DNA from: JAVJRN01 sp047635055
Lineage (GTDB): Bacteria > Bacteroidota > Bacteroidia > Cytophagales > Cyclobacteriaceae
Direction: 5' to 3'
Assembly: GCA_047635055.1 (NCBI GenBank)
Contig: JBLIIJ010000030.1
Span: 1 to 39,538 of the forward strand
Length of the DNA stretch: 39,538 nucleotides
Shown here: one piece after another, positions 27,306 to 35,083 of the stretch
Layout of the letters: each line of letters starts with the position of its first letter
Position numbering within the stretch: position 1 is the first letter of the stretch
The notes under the pieces: model-generated
What the model saw: the letters and a program-made list of their open reading frames with translations, nothing else
What the model was told of the DNA's origin: nothing
The model's database searches: none
Position numbers and translations under genes: made by a program

Positions 27306-29573
27306 ATGGCATTTGACATTGACATGATCAAGAAAGTCTATCAAACGATGGGCGAGAGAATAAACAAGGCAAAGGAAATTACCGGGAAGCCTTTAACATT
27401 GTCTGAAAAGATTTTATATTCTCATTTATCAGAAGGTATGCCATCCCAAGAATTTGAAAGGGGAAAATCCTACGTCGATTTCGCACCTGATAGAATAGCT
27501 TGTCAAGATGCTACCGCACAAATGGCTCTACTTCAGTTTATGCAAGCTGGGAAAGATAAAGTCGCTGTACCTACAACCGTTCATTGTGACCACTTAATAC
27601 AAGCCAAAATCGGAGCGGCAGCAGATTTGCAAAATGCATTGAACTCAAGTAACGAAGTTTTTAATTTTTTAGAATCCGTTTCGAATAAATATGGCATTGG
27701 TTTTTGGAAACCAGGCGCTGGTATTATCCACCAAGTAGTCCTTGAAAATTATGCTTTCCCTGGAGGAATGATGATTGGTACGGATAGTCACACTGTAAAT
27801 GCAGGTGGTCTTGGAATGGTTGCCGTTGGAGTTGGTGGAGCAGATGCCGTCGATGTAATGGCTGGAATGCCTTGGGAATTGAAATTTCCAAAATTGATAG
27901 GTGTTAAATTAACAGGGAAGTTGAGTGGTTGGACTTCACCGAAAGATGTTATTCTGAAAGTCGCAGGAATACTCACTGTGAAAGGAGGAACCGGTGCAAT
28001 TGTTGAATATTTTGGCGAAGGTGCGAATAACATGTCTTGTACAGGAAAAGGAACCATTTGCAACATGGGTGCCGAAATTGGCGCAACGACTTCTACTTTC
28101 GGATATGACGACTCTATGTCAAGATATTTGAGAGCAACAGGGCGTACTGAAGTGGCGGAGTTGGCAGATGAAATTAAGGAGCATTTGACTGGAGACGATG
28201 AGGTATATGCAAACCCAGAACAATATTTCGATCAAGTTATTGAAATCAACTTATCGGAGCTTGAGCCACATATCAATGGGCCATTTACACCAGACTTGGC
28301 AACACCTGTTTCTGAACTTGCTGGTAAAGTAGTGGAGAACGGATGGCCAGAGAAAATTGAATGGGGACTTATAGGTTCTTGTACTAATTCTTCCTACGAA
28401 GATATATCAAGAGCAGCCTCTATCGCCGAGCAAGCCTTGGCTAAAGGCCTGAAACCTGCGGCTGAGCTTGGAATCAATCCAGGGTCTGAACAGGTAAGAT
28501 TTACAATAGAGCGCGATGGTTTTATCGATACATTCGAAAAGCTAGGAGCCATGGTGTTTACTAATGCTTGTGGTCCTTGTATTGGGCAATGGGCGAGAAC
28601 TGGTGCTGATAAGCAGGAGAAAAACACTATTGTACACTCTTTTAATAGGAATTTTGCGAAGCGAGCAGATGGCAATCCTAATACGCACGCTTTTGTAACC
28701 TCACCAGAGATGGTTGCGGCTATGGCTATTTCTGGTAAGCTCGGCTTTAACCCAATGACCGATAAACTAATAAATGACAAGGGTGAAGAAGTCATGCTCG
28801 ATGAACCAACAGGCTGGGAGTTACCTCCAAACGGTTTTGACGTAGAAGATGCTGGTTACTTAGCTCCAGCTGAGGACGGTTCTGGAATTGAGATAAACGT
28901 GGCTGAAGACTCTAAGCGTTTGCAGCTTTTAGCAGGTTTTGCCCCTTGGGATGGAAAAAATATTACGGGAGCGAAATTATTAATTAAGGCATTTGGCAAA
29001 TGTACCACGGATCATATTTCTATGGCCGGGCCTTGGTTGAGATTTAGAGGTCATATCGATAACATCGCCAATAATACATTGACTGGTGCGGTGAATGCGT
29101 TTAATAAAGAAACAGATAAAGTTAAAAGTCAAATAACTGGCGATTATGGAACTGTTCCAGCTATACAACGCGTATACAAAGCGGAAGGAATACCTACAAT
29201 AGTCGTTGGTGATCATAACTATGGAGAAGGTTCGTCAAGAGAGCATGCTGCGATGCAGCCTAGACATCTTGGTGTTATAGCTGTTCTGGTTAAGTCATTT
29301 GCGAGAATTCATGAGACAAACCTTAAAAAACAGGGAATGTTGGGATTGACATTCGCCAATGAGGCTGATTATGATTTAATTCAAGAGGCTGATACTTTTG
29401 ATTTTATTGACTTGATCGATTTTGCTCCTGACAAGCCATTAATATTACAGGTGAAGCATGCAGATGGTAGTGAAGATAGTATCATTACGAATCACACGTA
29501 TAATCAATCACAGATTGAGTGGTTCAAGGCGGGTTCTGCATTGAACTTGATAAAACGACAGAATAACGTTTAA
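27306..29573 (+). CDS. acn: Aconitate hydratase
   Basis: TCA-cycle enzyme of 755 residues that interconverts citrate and isocitrate through a [4Fe-4S] cluster. The cluster cysteines are C359 (GSCTNSS), C422 and C425 (ACGPCIG). Substrate-site motifs include GTDSHTVNAGG (158-168) and the late GEGSSREHAA. The length and layout match the mitochondrial-type aconitases common in Bacteroidota. The start at 27306 gives the normal N-terminus. Transcribed alone; the stop codon is the first part of a 9-bp direct repeat described separately, and a strong terminator follows about 270 bp downstream. Confidence 0.97.
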   Translation: MAFDIDMIKKVYQTMGERINKAKEITGKPLTLSEKILYSHLSEGMPSQEFERGKSYVDFAPDRIACQDATAQMALLQFMQAGKDKVAVPTTVHCDHLIQAKIGAAADLQNALNSSNEVFNFLESVSNKYGIGFWKPGAGIIHQVVLENYAFPGGMMIGTDSHTVNAGGLGMVAVGVGGADAVDVMAGMPWELKFPKLIGVKLTGKLSGWTSPKDVILKVAGILTVKGGTGAIVEYFGEGANNMSCTGKGTICNMGAEIGATTSTFGYDDSMSRYLRATGRTEVAELADEIKEHLTGDDEVYANPEQYFDQVIEINLSELEPHINGPFTPDLATPVSELAGKVVENGWPEKIEWGLIGSCTNSSYEDISRAASIAEQALAKGLKPAAELGINPGSEQVRFTIERDGFIDTFEKLGAMVFTNACGPCIGQWARTGADKQEKNTIVHSFNRNFAKRADGNPNTHAFVTSPEMVAAMAISGKLGFNPMTDKLINDKGEEVMLDEPTGWELPPNGFDVEDAGYLAPAEDGSGIEINVAEDSKRLQLLAGFAPWDGKNITGAKLLIKAFGKCTTDHISMAGPWLRFRGHIDNIANNTLTGAVNAFNKETDKVKSQITGDYGTVPAIQRVYKAEGIPTIVVGDHNYGEGSSREHAAMQPRHLGVIAVLVKSFARIHETNLKKQGMLGLTFANEADYDLIQEADTFDFIDLIDFAPDKPLILQVKHADGSEDSIITNHTYNQSQIEWFKAGSALNLIKRQNNV

Positions 29574-29740
29574 TTAGCGTCTGTCCATAATGTTCGATCT
29601 CTGTGTCATGCTTGTTTTTAAAATGGTCATTTACTTCATGTAATCCCTTCTATGGAAGGTTCACATTTTTTAAACTGCGAAACTTTGAGCTCAAATATTT
29701 TGGCTCATAATCCTGCTTTATGGACAAGCACTAATTAGCG
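29571..29740. repeat. Candidate MITE-like element with 9-bp direct repeats
   Basis: TAATTAGCG occurs at 29571-29579 and 29732-29740. Just inside are TGTCCATAA (29582-29590) and its complement TTATGGACA (29718-29726). A segment of about 152 bp with inverted ends between direct repeats is the form of a small non-coding mobile element with a target duplication. The inverted ends lie 2 and 5 bp from the direct repeats, so the fit is not exact. It contains no gene. A third TAATTAGCG at 39146-39154 makes chance possible. Confidence 0.4.
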
Positions 29741-29845
29741 CCAATCAGGAGTTTTATTCTCCGATACTTTCATTGCTCAAAGAAATGGTTGATTTCATTT
29801 CTCTTGAATTTTATCGTCGGGCCTTGATTTGGAGATATCAATTAC

Positions 29846-29878
29846 AAAAACGCAGTAGAGCTATTCTACTGCGTTTTT
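29846..29878. terminator. Strong bidirectional terminator between aconitase and acyl-CoA reductase
   Basis: A perfect 14-bp stem (29846-29859 with 29865-29878) has a 5-nt loop. A T-run follows on the plus strand, and five T on the minus strand. On the minus strand the last codons of the acyl-CoA reductase gene (NAVE and the stop) lie inside the stem and loop, so the hairpin is partly coding. Confidence 0.9.
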
Positions 29879-30877
29879 TTGTTTGAGGTTCATGCAGAAG
29901 GCTAACGTATCTACTCCATCAGCATAATCCCAAACTTCTGGTTGCTGTGCCTTACCTAACTCGGTATGACCTTGCCCTACGACGCACTGGATTTTTTCCT
30001 GATTCGCTTCAAGATATTTGTCAACTTCCTCCGGAGTTTCAAAGCGCTGATAATACAAGACAGAGAGTGGTGATATTAACTGATCTGATTCTTTTAATAG
30101 CAAAAAGCCATTGTCTAGATGTTTATCACCGTTTACGAGGAGTATTGATTTATGATAATCATAATTATTTCGGTATTTGTGATGATGAATGACCGGTGCA
30201 TAACTTTCAATAGCTTCAAAAAAAGTTTCAATCCTATAGTCCAGAGGAATGATGAGTTTAGAAATATTTCTGCAGCCTAGTCCGAAATACCAGAAAATAT
30301 CCTGACCAATCTTATTTAGTTCAGTTTCCGATTCCTTACCAGTAAGCACCGCAACAGAGGTTCTGTTTTTACGAATCACCTTTTGTTTCTTTCGAAAATA
30401 GTATTCAAAATATCGGGCGCTATTATCGCTTCCTGTTGCGATTACAGCATCAACATGGTTTAATCTTTCTACTTGAGAAACTTTTACAACGTTTTCTTTA
30501 TCTAATTCCTTGATCCATTGTATGATGATAGTTGTCAAATAAGTATCGTCTTTACTCATTTTTACCATGGCGTGATGTCCCGATAAGCAAACACACATTA
30601 GATCATGAAAACCCACCATTGGGATATTGCCAGCCATGACGATACCTACTTCTTGTGCTTTGACGTCCTCCATATCGTATTGTTCAAGCCATTTGTGGAG
30701 GCTATTTTCATTAAGTAAGTGCTGTATTCCATGAAAAGCTCGAATGACGTTTTCTGCGTTAAACCAAGCATTTTCATTTCTTGCTCCAAGAGTTAATTCA
30801 TCAAGTTGATCTATTGAAAGATTACCAATTTTTTGTCCGAGACTTACAAATACTGCAATTCGTTGTGGAAGTTTCAT
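29861..30877 (-). CDS. Acyl-CoA reductase (LuxC family)
   Basis: Protein of 338 residues. The NAD(P)-binding and active-site features of the LuxC/aldehyde-dehydrogenase-like family are visible: GNIPMVGFHD (83-92), ATGSDNSARYFEYYF (147-161), and the catalytic Cys in FGLGCRN (C202). The family reduces acyl-CoA or acyl-enzyme groups to aldehydes. No luciferase genes are near, so this is a metabolic relative. It is divergent from a ferredoxin gene with 82 bp between, an arrangement I remember as common in Bacteroidota. The last codons lie in the terminator stem. TAAGTTTG on the minus strand (30894-30901) matches the TAnnTTTG promoter element and would give a short leader; no -33 element is seen. 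Confidence 0.92.
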   Translation of the reverse strand: MKLPQRIAVFVSLGQKIGNLSIDQLDELTLGARNENAWFNAENVIRAFHGIQHLLNENSLHKWLEQYDMEDVKAQEVGIVMAGNIPMVGFHDLMCVCLSGHHAMVKMSKDDTYLTTIIIQWIKELDKENVVKVSQVERLNHVDAVIATGSDNSARYFEYYFRKKQKVIRKNRTSVAVLTGKESETELNKIGQDIFWYFGLGCRNISKLIIPLDYRIETFFEAIESYAPVIHHHKYRNNYDYHKSILLVNGDKHLDNGFLLLKESDQLISPLSVLYYQRFETPEEVDKYLEANQEKIQCVVGQGHTELGKAQQPEVWDYADGVDTLAFCMNLKQKNAVE

Positions 30878-30893
30878 GATTTGCTTTTGACTG

Positions 30894-30901
30894 CAAACTT
30901 A
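30894..30901 (-). promoter_or_regulatory. Possible Bacteroidota -7 promoter element for acyl-CoA reductase
   Basis: The minus strand reads TAAGTTTG, an exact TAnnTTTG match, 17 bp before the ATG at 30877. No matching -33 element is present at the expected distance, so the call is tentative. Confidence 0.3.
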
Positions 30902-30959
30902 TTGAAGTTATTTTTGTTCTAATATTTGGATTGTCCAAAGCAATAAAAAATAGAATAGC

Positions 30960-31304
30960 ATGGCAATAATAATTACCGATGAATGCATCAACTGTGGTGC
31001 ATGCGAGCCAGAATGCCCAAATACCGCGATATACGAAGGTGGTGTGGAATGGAAATGGTCCGACGGAACTGATCTTGAGGAGGTAGAGATGGAGGATGGG
31101 AGTAAAGCGGATGGAAATCAAACGCAAGAGCCTGTTTCAGATGAGTTTTACTATATAGTTTCTGGAAAATGCACGGAATGTACTGGATTCCACGAGGAAC
31201 CCCAGTGCGCGGCGGTCTGTCCAGTTGATTGTTGTATACCTGACCCTGACTATGAGGAAACGGAAGAAGAGCTTGTAGCTAAAAAAGAATGGCTTCATTT
31301 ATAA
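30960..31304 (+). CDS. 4Fe-4S dicluster ferredoxin
   Basis: Protein of 114 residues. The first motif is C9-x2-C12-x2-C15-x3-C19-P. The second is C71-x2-C74-x8-C83-x3-C87-P. Two extra cysteines (C91 and C92) follow. Together they bind two [4Fe-4S] clusters, with an acidic insertion of about 50 residues between the motifs, as in long YfhL-type ferredoxins. It is a soluble electron carrier, and the divergent acyl-CoA reductase is a possible functional neighbour. A strong shared terminator follows. Confidence 0.95.
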   Translation: MAIIITDECINCGACEPECPNTAIYEGGVEWKWSDGTDLEEVEMEDGSKADGNQTQEPVSDEFYYIVSGKCTECTGFHEEPQCAAVCPVDCCIPDPDYEETEEELVAKKEWLHL

Positions 31305-31305
31305 C

Positions 31306-31332
31306 AAAAAAAGCGGCTTAGCCGCTTTTTTT
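31306..31332. terminator. Bidirectional terminator between ferredoxin and DUF58 gene
   Basis: A 12-bp perfect stem (31306-31317 with 31321-31332) encloses AAGCGGC/GCCGCTT around a 3-nt loop. A-runs and T-runs lie on the two sides, so it works for both convergent genes. Its right end touches the stop codon of the DUF58 gene (31331-31333). Confidence 0.92.
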
Positions 31333-32233
31333 ATTTCATCCTTTTTCTTTTGATCAAAAAAGCTCCCAATACTTTATCGATCGAATCTGATGTGTTCACT
31401 TCCACAAAGTCGATTTTATACTGTCCGCATCTTATTTTAAGATTATAGAAATATTCACTCATCTGTTTCTTGTATTGATCTTTGATATCACCAGGGTTTA
31501 GTTTTATATGTTCATTAGTCTCAATATCAATAAAGTCATAAGGTCGGTCTTGAAAGTCAAATTCTAATTCAGTGGCATGATCTGCGATATGAAAGAGAAT
31601 AACTTCATGTTTACGATGTTTAAGATGTTGTAGTGCTGAGAAGATTTCCTCTATTTGATCTACGTCTTGAAACATATCGCTGAATATAATTACTAGCGAT
31701 CTCTTATGAATTTTCTCAGCGATCTCATGGAGAACGGCCGGTACATTCGTTGGTGCTTTCTTAGTAGCGTTAACGGCCTCATTCAATAGTTTGAAAATCA
31801 AGTTCTGATTAGCTCTTGTACTTTTTACGGGTGTCTCACTTTCAATTTTATCGCTAAATGTTGTCAAACCGACCGCATCTCTTTGTGCATTCAGCAAGTA
31901 GGTTATGGCCGCAGTAGCGAGTGCAGCAAATTTTAGCTTATCATGGTTTGGTTTAGGATAATACATTGATCCTGAAACATCTAAAATTACTCTGGCCCTG
32001 AGATTTGTCTCCTCTTCATATTGTTTGGTAAATAGCTTTTCCGTTCGAGCGTAAACCTTCCAATCAATATGCCTTGTGCTTTGACCTTCATTATACAATT
32101 TATGCTCAGCGAATTCAACGGAAAATCCATGATAAGGAGATTTGTGCAAACCCGAAATAAATCCTTCGACAAGTTGCTTTGCCAAAAGATTTAAACTTTG
32201 AAATTGCTTTATCTCGTCAAAATTATAATTCAT
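31331..32233 (-). CDS. DUF58 / von Willebrand A-type protein
   Basis: Protein of 300 residues from the ATG at 32233. An upstream in-frame ATG at 32302 would add 23 residues, but the family normally begins close to the chosen start. The DUF58 signature is clear: LLAKQLVEGFISGLHKSPYHGFSVEF, then YNEGQSTRHIDWKVYARTEKLFTKQYEEE. A vWA metal site DVSGSM follows at 85-90. The family usually works with a MoxR AAA+ ATPase in protein folding or maturation, and these genes are not in the window. Soluble, no membrane helix. The gene is divergent from the DUF3276 gene. Confidence 0.93.
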   Translation of the reverse strand: MNYNFDEIKQFQSLNLLAKQLVEGFISGLHKSPYHGFSVEFAEHKLYNEGQSTRHIDWKVYARTEKLFTKQYEEETNLRARVILDVSGSMYYPKPNHDKLKFAALATAAITYLLNAQRDAVGLTTFSDKIESETPVKSTRANQNLIFKLLNEAVNATKKAPTNVPAVLHEIAEKIHKRSLVIIFSDMFQDVDQIEEIFSALQHLKHRKHEVILFHIADHATELEFDFQDRPYDFIDIETNEHIKLNPGDIKDQYKKQMSEYFYNLKIRCGQYKIDFVEVNTSDSIDKVLGAFLIKRKRMK

Positions 32234-32393
32234 TATTTTAAAGGTCACATTTAGATTCGATTGGACTAAGTTAACGATATAATCAAGTATCATCCTCGTC
32301 ATATTTGCAATTGTAAATGTTTAAATGTTATATTTATTCACTTATTTTTATAAGATTGTAGCAACCAATATTTCGAAATAAAAAATACGTATT

Positions 32394-32735
32394 GTGGAAG
32401 AAAATAATGACAAGGGAAGAGAAGAGATCTATTCAGAAAGGGTGAGAGCTGGGAAGAGAACATATTTTTTTGATGTAAAATCTACACGATCCAACGACTA
32501 TTATCTTACAATTACTGAGAGTAAGAGAAGACCAAAGGATGAAGGCTTTTTCTATGAAAAGCATAAAATATTCTTATACAAAGAAGATTTTAACAAGTTT
32601 GTTGAAGCTTTGAACAACACTGTCGATCATGTAAAGGAAGAACTTATGCCAGAAGTGAATTTCGAAGATTTAGATAAGGAGCATGAGCAAGCTGGCCAAT
32701 CGAATTCAGATGATTCTGAGTTGAAATGGGATTAA
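32394..32735 (+). CDS. PUR-alpha-like DUF3276 protein
   Basis: Protein of 113 residues. The pattern EIYSERVRAGKRTYFFDVKSTRSNDYYLTITESKR followed by FFYEKHKIFLYKEDF matches the DUF3276 (PUR) family, which is conserved through Bacteroidota and binds nucleic acid in studied members. The start is GTG at 32394; an in-frame TAA at 32379 closes the frame just upstream and the next Met is far inside. The tail is acidic. A terminator lies downstream, so it is a single-gene unit. Confidence 0.9.
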   Translation: MEENNDKGREEIYSERVRAGKRTYFFDVKSTRSNDYYLTITESKRRPKDEGFFYEKHKIFLYKEDFNKFVEALNNTVDHVKEELMPEVNFEDLDKEHEQAGQSNSDDSELKWD

Positions 32736-32755
32736 AATAAGCATCAATAAATCAT

Positions 32756-32788
32756 AAAGCTCTTGATTAAGTCGAGGGCTTTTTTTTT
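32756..32788 (+). terminator. Rho-independent terminator of the DUF3276 gene
   Basis: An 11-bp stem (32756-32766 with 32772-32782, two G-U pairs) has a 5-nt loop and is followed by T through 32788. It ends 10 bp before the next ATG, so the transporter gene needs its own or read-through transcription. Confidence 0.8.
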
Positions 32789-32797
32789 GAAAAGAGT

Positions 32798-33886
32798 ATG
32801 AGAAAGTTAATAGTTGTAGTTCTTATTATCGTTTGTTTGATAGGTTTGGCCATATGGTATTTCTACAATATTTTCATTTACATAACTTTCTCTATAGTAC
32901 TGGCAACAGTGCTCAGGCCTTTAACTAACCAAATAAGTAAGTTTTATATATATGGGGGACAAGTGCCAAGAGCGATAGCTATTATTGTTTCATTTTTGAG
33001 TGTTCTTGGAGTGATAGCGCTTTTTATCGTTCTGTTTATCCCATTAATAAACGAACAAATTGAAATAATTTCAGATCTAGATTTCAATGATGTACTAGAG
33101 GTCGTTATTCAACCGGTCAGATCGTTTGAATTATTTCTGTTAGATAAAAATCTCACTGAAAATTCTCCAGGGTTTCTTGTAGATGGATTGAAATCTGGAC
33201 TTTTTGATATCGTTAAAGATGTCAATTTTACAAAGATTATTAATTCGCTGATCACCTTTACTGGAAGTTTTTTTGTTGGTTTTTTGGCTATCTCATTCAT
33301 TACTTTTTTTCTCCTTTTGGAAAATGGCATAATCAGAAGGCTGATTATTTCAATTATTCCCAACCAATATTTTGAAGTTTTTATCTCTGGAATATATAAA
33401 ATAGAAAAGCTTCTATCGAATTATCTTTTGGGGCTTCTTTTTCAAATGATTTCTATTTTTACTATCGCCTCGATAGGTTTAAGTATTGTAGGGGTAAAGT
33501 ATGCGCTTACAATAGCAGTCTTTGCAGCTGTGGCTAATTTAATACCTTATTTAGGGCCTATACTGGGCTCTTCATTTGGAATATTGGTGACTATTTCTAC
33601 AACTGGCGGACTTGAATTAAATTTATTTTTAATTGTGGTAATTAAAGTATTGTCGGTTTTTGCGTTTGTTCAGGTTGTTGATAATGTCTTTTTGCAGCCA
33701 TTAATTTTTTCAAAAAGTGTAAAAGCACACCCATTAGAAATATTTGTAATTATTTTTGTGGGCGCGACTGTAGCAGGTATACCTGGTATGATAGCGGCTA
33801 TTCCGGTTTATACAATTGTAAGAGTCTCATCTACAGAGATTTATACCGGTTTTAATGAATATAACGTCTTTAAAAGTAAGAACTAG
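32798..33886 (+). CDS. AI-2E family transporter (UPF0118)
   Basis: Integral membrane protein of 362 residues with about eight predicted helices. The family pattern ANLIPYLGPILGSSFGILV and, further on, VVDNVFLQPLIFSKSVKAHPLEIFVIIFVGATVAGIPGMIAAIPVY are clear, so the assignment to the AI-2E/TqsA/PerM family is safe. The family exports signals or ions in different species, and the substrate here cannot be read. The next gene, ychF, starts 3 bp after the stop, so the two form an operon. Confidence 0.93.
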   Translation: MRKLIVVVLIIVCLIGLAIWYFYNIFIYITFSIVLATVLRPLTNQISKFYIYGGQVPRAIAIIVSFLSVLGVIALFIVLFIPLINEQIEIISDLDFNDVLEVVIQPVRSFELFLLDKNLTENSPGFLVDGLKSGLFDIVKDVNFTKIINSLITFTGSFFVGFLAISFITFFLLLENGIIRRLIISIIPNQYFEVFISGIYKIEKLLSNYLLGLLFQMISIFTIASIGLSIVGVKYALTIAVFAAVANLIPYLGPILGSSFGILVTISTTGGLELNLFLIVVIKVLSVFAFVQVVDNVFLQPLIFSKSVKAHPLEIFVIIFVGATVAGIPGMIAAIPVYTIVRVSSTEIYTGFNEYNVFKSKN

Positions 33887-33889
33887 TAT

Positions 33890-34987
33890 ATGGGTTTACA
33901 GTGTGGGATTGTTGGGTTACCAAATGTTGGTAAGTCGACTCTTTTCAATGCCTTGTCTAATGCGAAAGCTGAAGCAGCAAATTTTCCGTTTTGTACAATT
34001 GAGCCGAATATTGGTATTATAACTATACCTGACGAGCGACTGAACATATTAAAAGGTCTGGTTAATCCTCAAAAAGTTGTACCAACAGCCATTGAATTTG
34101 TGGATATCGCAGGTCTTGTAAAAGGAGCCAGTAAAGGAGAAGGGTTAGGAAATCAATTTTTAGCTAATATTCGTGAAGTCGATGCAATTATTCATGTTAT
34201 TAGATGTTTCGAAGATGAAAACGTAATACATGTTGATGGTAAAGTAGATCCTATTTCGGATAAAGGTGTCATCGATACGGAGTTGCAGCTCAAGGACTTG
34301 GATTCTATCGATAAACGAATCCAAAGAGTTGAAAAAATCGCAAAATCAGGGGATGCTCAGGCCAGAAAGGAATTAGAAACACTCAAAATCTATAAAACAC
34401 ATCTTGAATCAGGTCAAAATGCTAGATCATTAGATGCTGATTTAGATCCAGAAAATATCGTAAAAGAACTTCAATTACTCACAGCAAAACCGATAATTTA
34501 TTTGGCAAATGTCGAGGAAGAATCTGTTTTAACAGGAAATAAGTGGAGCGAAATACTAGCAAATGAGATCGCACTCGAAGATGCTAATATTGTCATTGCA
34601 TCAGCTAGCTTAGAAGCTCAAATCGCTGAATTTGATGATTTAGAGGATAAAAATATGTTTTTAGAGGAGTACGGTTTGAAAGAGTCAGGACTCAACCGAT
34701 TAATTAAATCGGCTTACGAGCTACTTGATTTAATCACCTATTTTACGGCTGGTGTGACAGAAGTGCGAGCATGGACTATCAAGAAAGGCTGGAAAGCTCC
34801 TCAGGCGGCAGGAGTGATACATACGGATTTTGAGCGAGGATTCATTAAGGCTGAAGTGATTAACCTAGAGGACTATCAGAAATTTGGTTCAGAGATCGCT
34901 TGCAAAGAGGCTGGTAAGCTTTCCATTGAAGGGAAAGAGTATATTGTTAAAGATGGGGATATCATGCATTTCAGGTTTAACGTTTAA
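33890..34987 (+). CDS. ychF: Redox-regulated ATPase YchF
   Basis: Obg-like P-loop ATPase of 365 residues. The G1 motif GLPNVGKST lies at 9-17 and the G3-like motif DIAGLVKGASKGEG follows. The place of the NKxD motif reads NVEE, typical of YchF and the reason it prefers ATP to GTP. A helical insert and C-terminal TGS domain (ending EYIVKDGDIMHFRFNV) complete the normal length. YchF binds ribosomes and responds to oxidative stress. It follows the transporter by 3 bp; cas6 begins 93 bp later, on the same strand. Confidence 0.98.
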   Translation: MGLQCGIVGLPNVGKSTLFNALSNAKAEAANFPFCTIEPNIGIITIPDERLNILKGLVNPQKVVPTAIEFVDIAGLVKGASKGEGLGNQFLANIREVDAIIHVIRCFEDENVIHVDGKVDPISDKGVIDTELQLKDLDSIDKRIQRVEKIAKSGDAQARKELETLKIYKTHLESGQNARSLDADLDPENIVKELQLLTAKPIIYLANVEEESVLTGNKWSEILANEIALEDANIVIASASLEAQIAEFDDLEDKNMFLEEYGLKESGLNRLIKSAYELLDLITYFTAGVTEVRAWTIKKGWKAPQAAGVIHTDFERGFIKAEVINLEDYQKFGSEIACKEAGKLSIEGKEYIVKDGDIMHFRFNV

Positions 34988-35037
34988 GGAAATTTAGTTT
35001 ACTCTTTTTTATAAAAAGTTAAACAAATAGTGGGCAA

Positions 35038-35083
35038 CACAGTTTTCTAATCAATAATAGATTGATAAACCCGTAAAACTGTG
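35038..35083 (+). promoter_or_regulatory. Nested inverted repeat covering the cas6 start codon; CRISPR-repeat-like leader
   Basis: CACAGTTTT (35038-35046) is perfectly complementary to AAAACTGTG (35075-35083), whose last three bases are the cas6 GTG start. Inside it, ATCAAT (35050-35055) pairs with ATTGAT (35061-35066) around a 5-nt loop. In RNA the start codon would lie in the stem. The 29 bases 35042-35070 begin GTTTT and end ATTGATAAAC, close to the form of Cas6-processed CRISPR repeats (GTTT...ATTGAAAC). There is only one copy, so it is not an array. The resemblance is from memory; folding and function are inferred. Confidence 0.55.

Noticed and set aside
28394..28795. 133-codon minus-strand frame within aconitase
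   Set aside because: It is antisense to the cluster-binding part of aconitase and reflects the codon pattern of the real gene.
32234..32302. Longer start for the DUF58 gene
   Set aside because: The 23 added residues do not look like the family N-terminus, and the ATG at 32233 gives the usual start.
35038..35083. CRISPR array upstream of cas6
   Set aside because: Only one repeat-like unit is present, with no second copy or spacer. It is reported as a possible regulatory leader instead.
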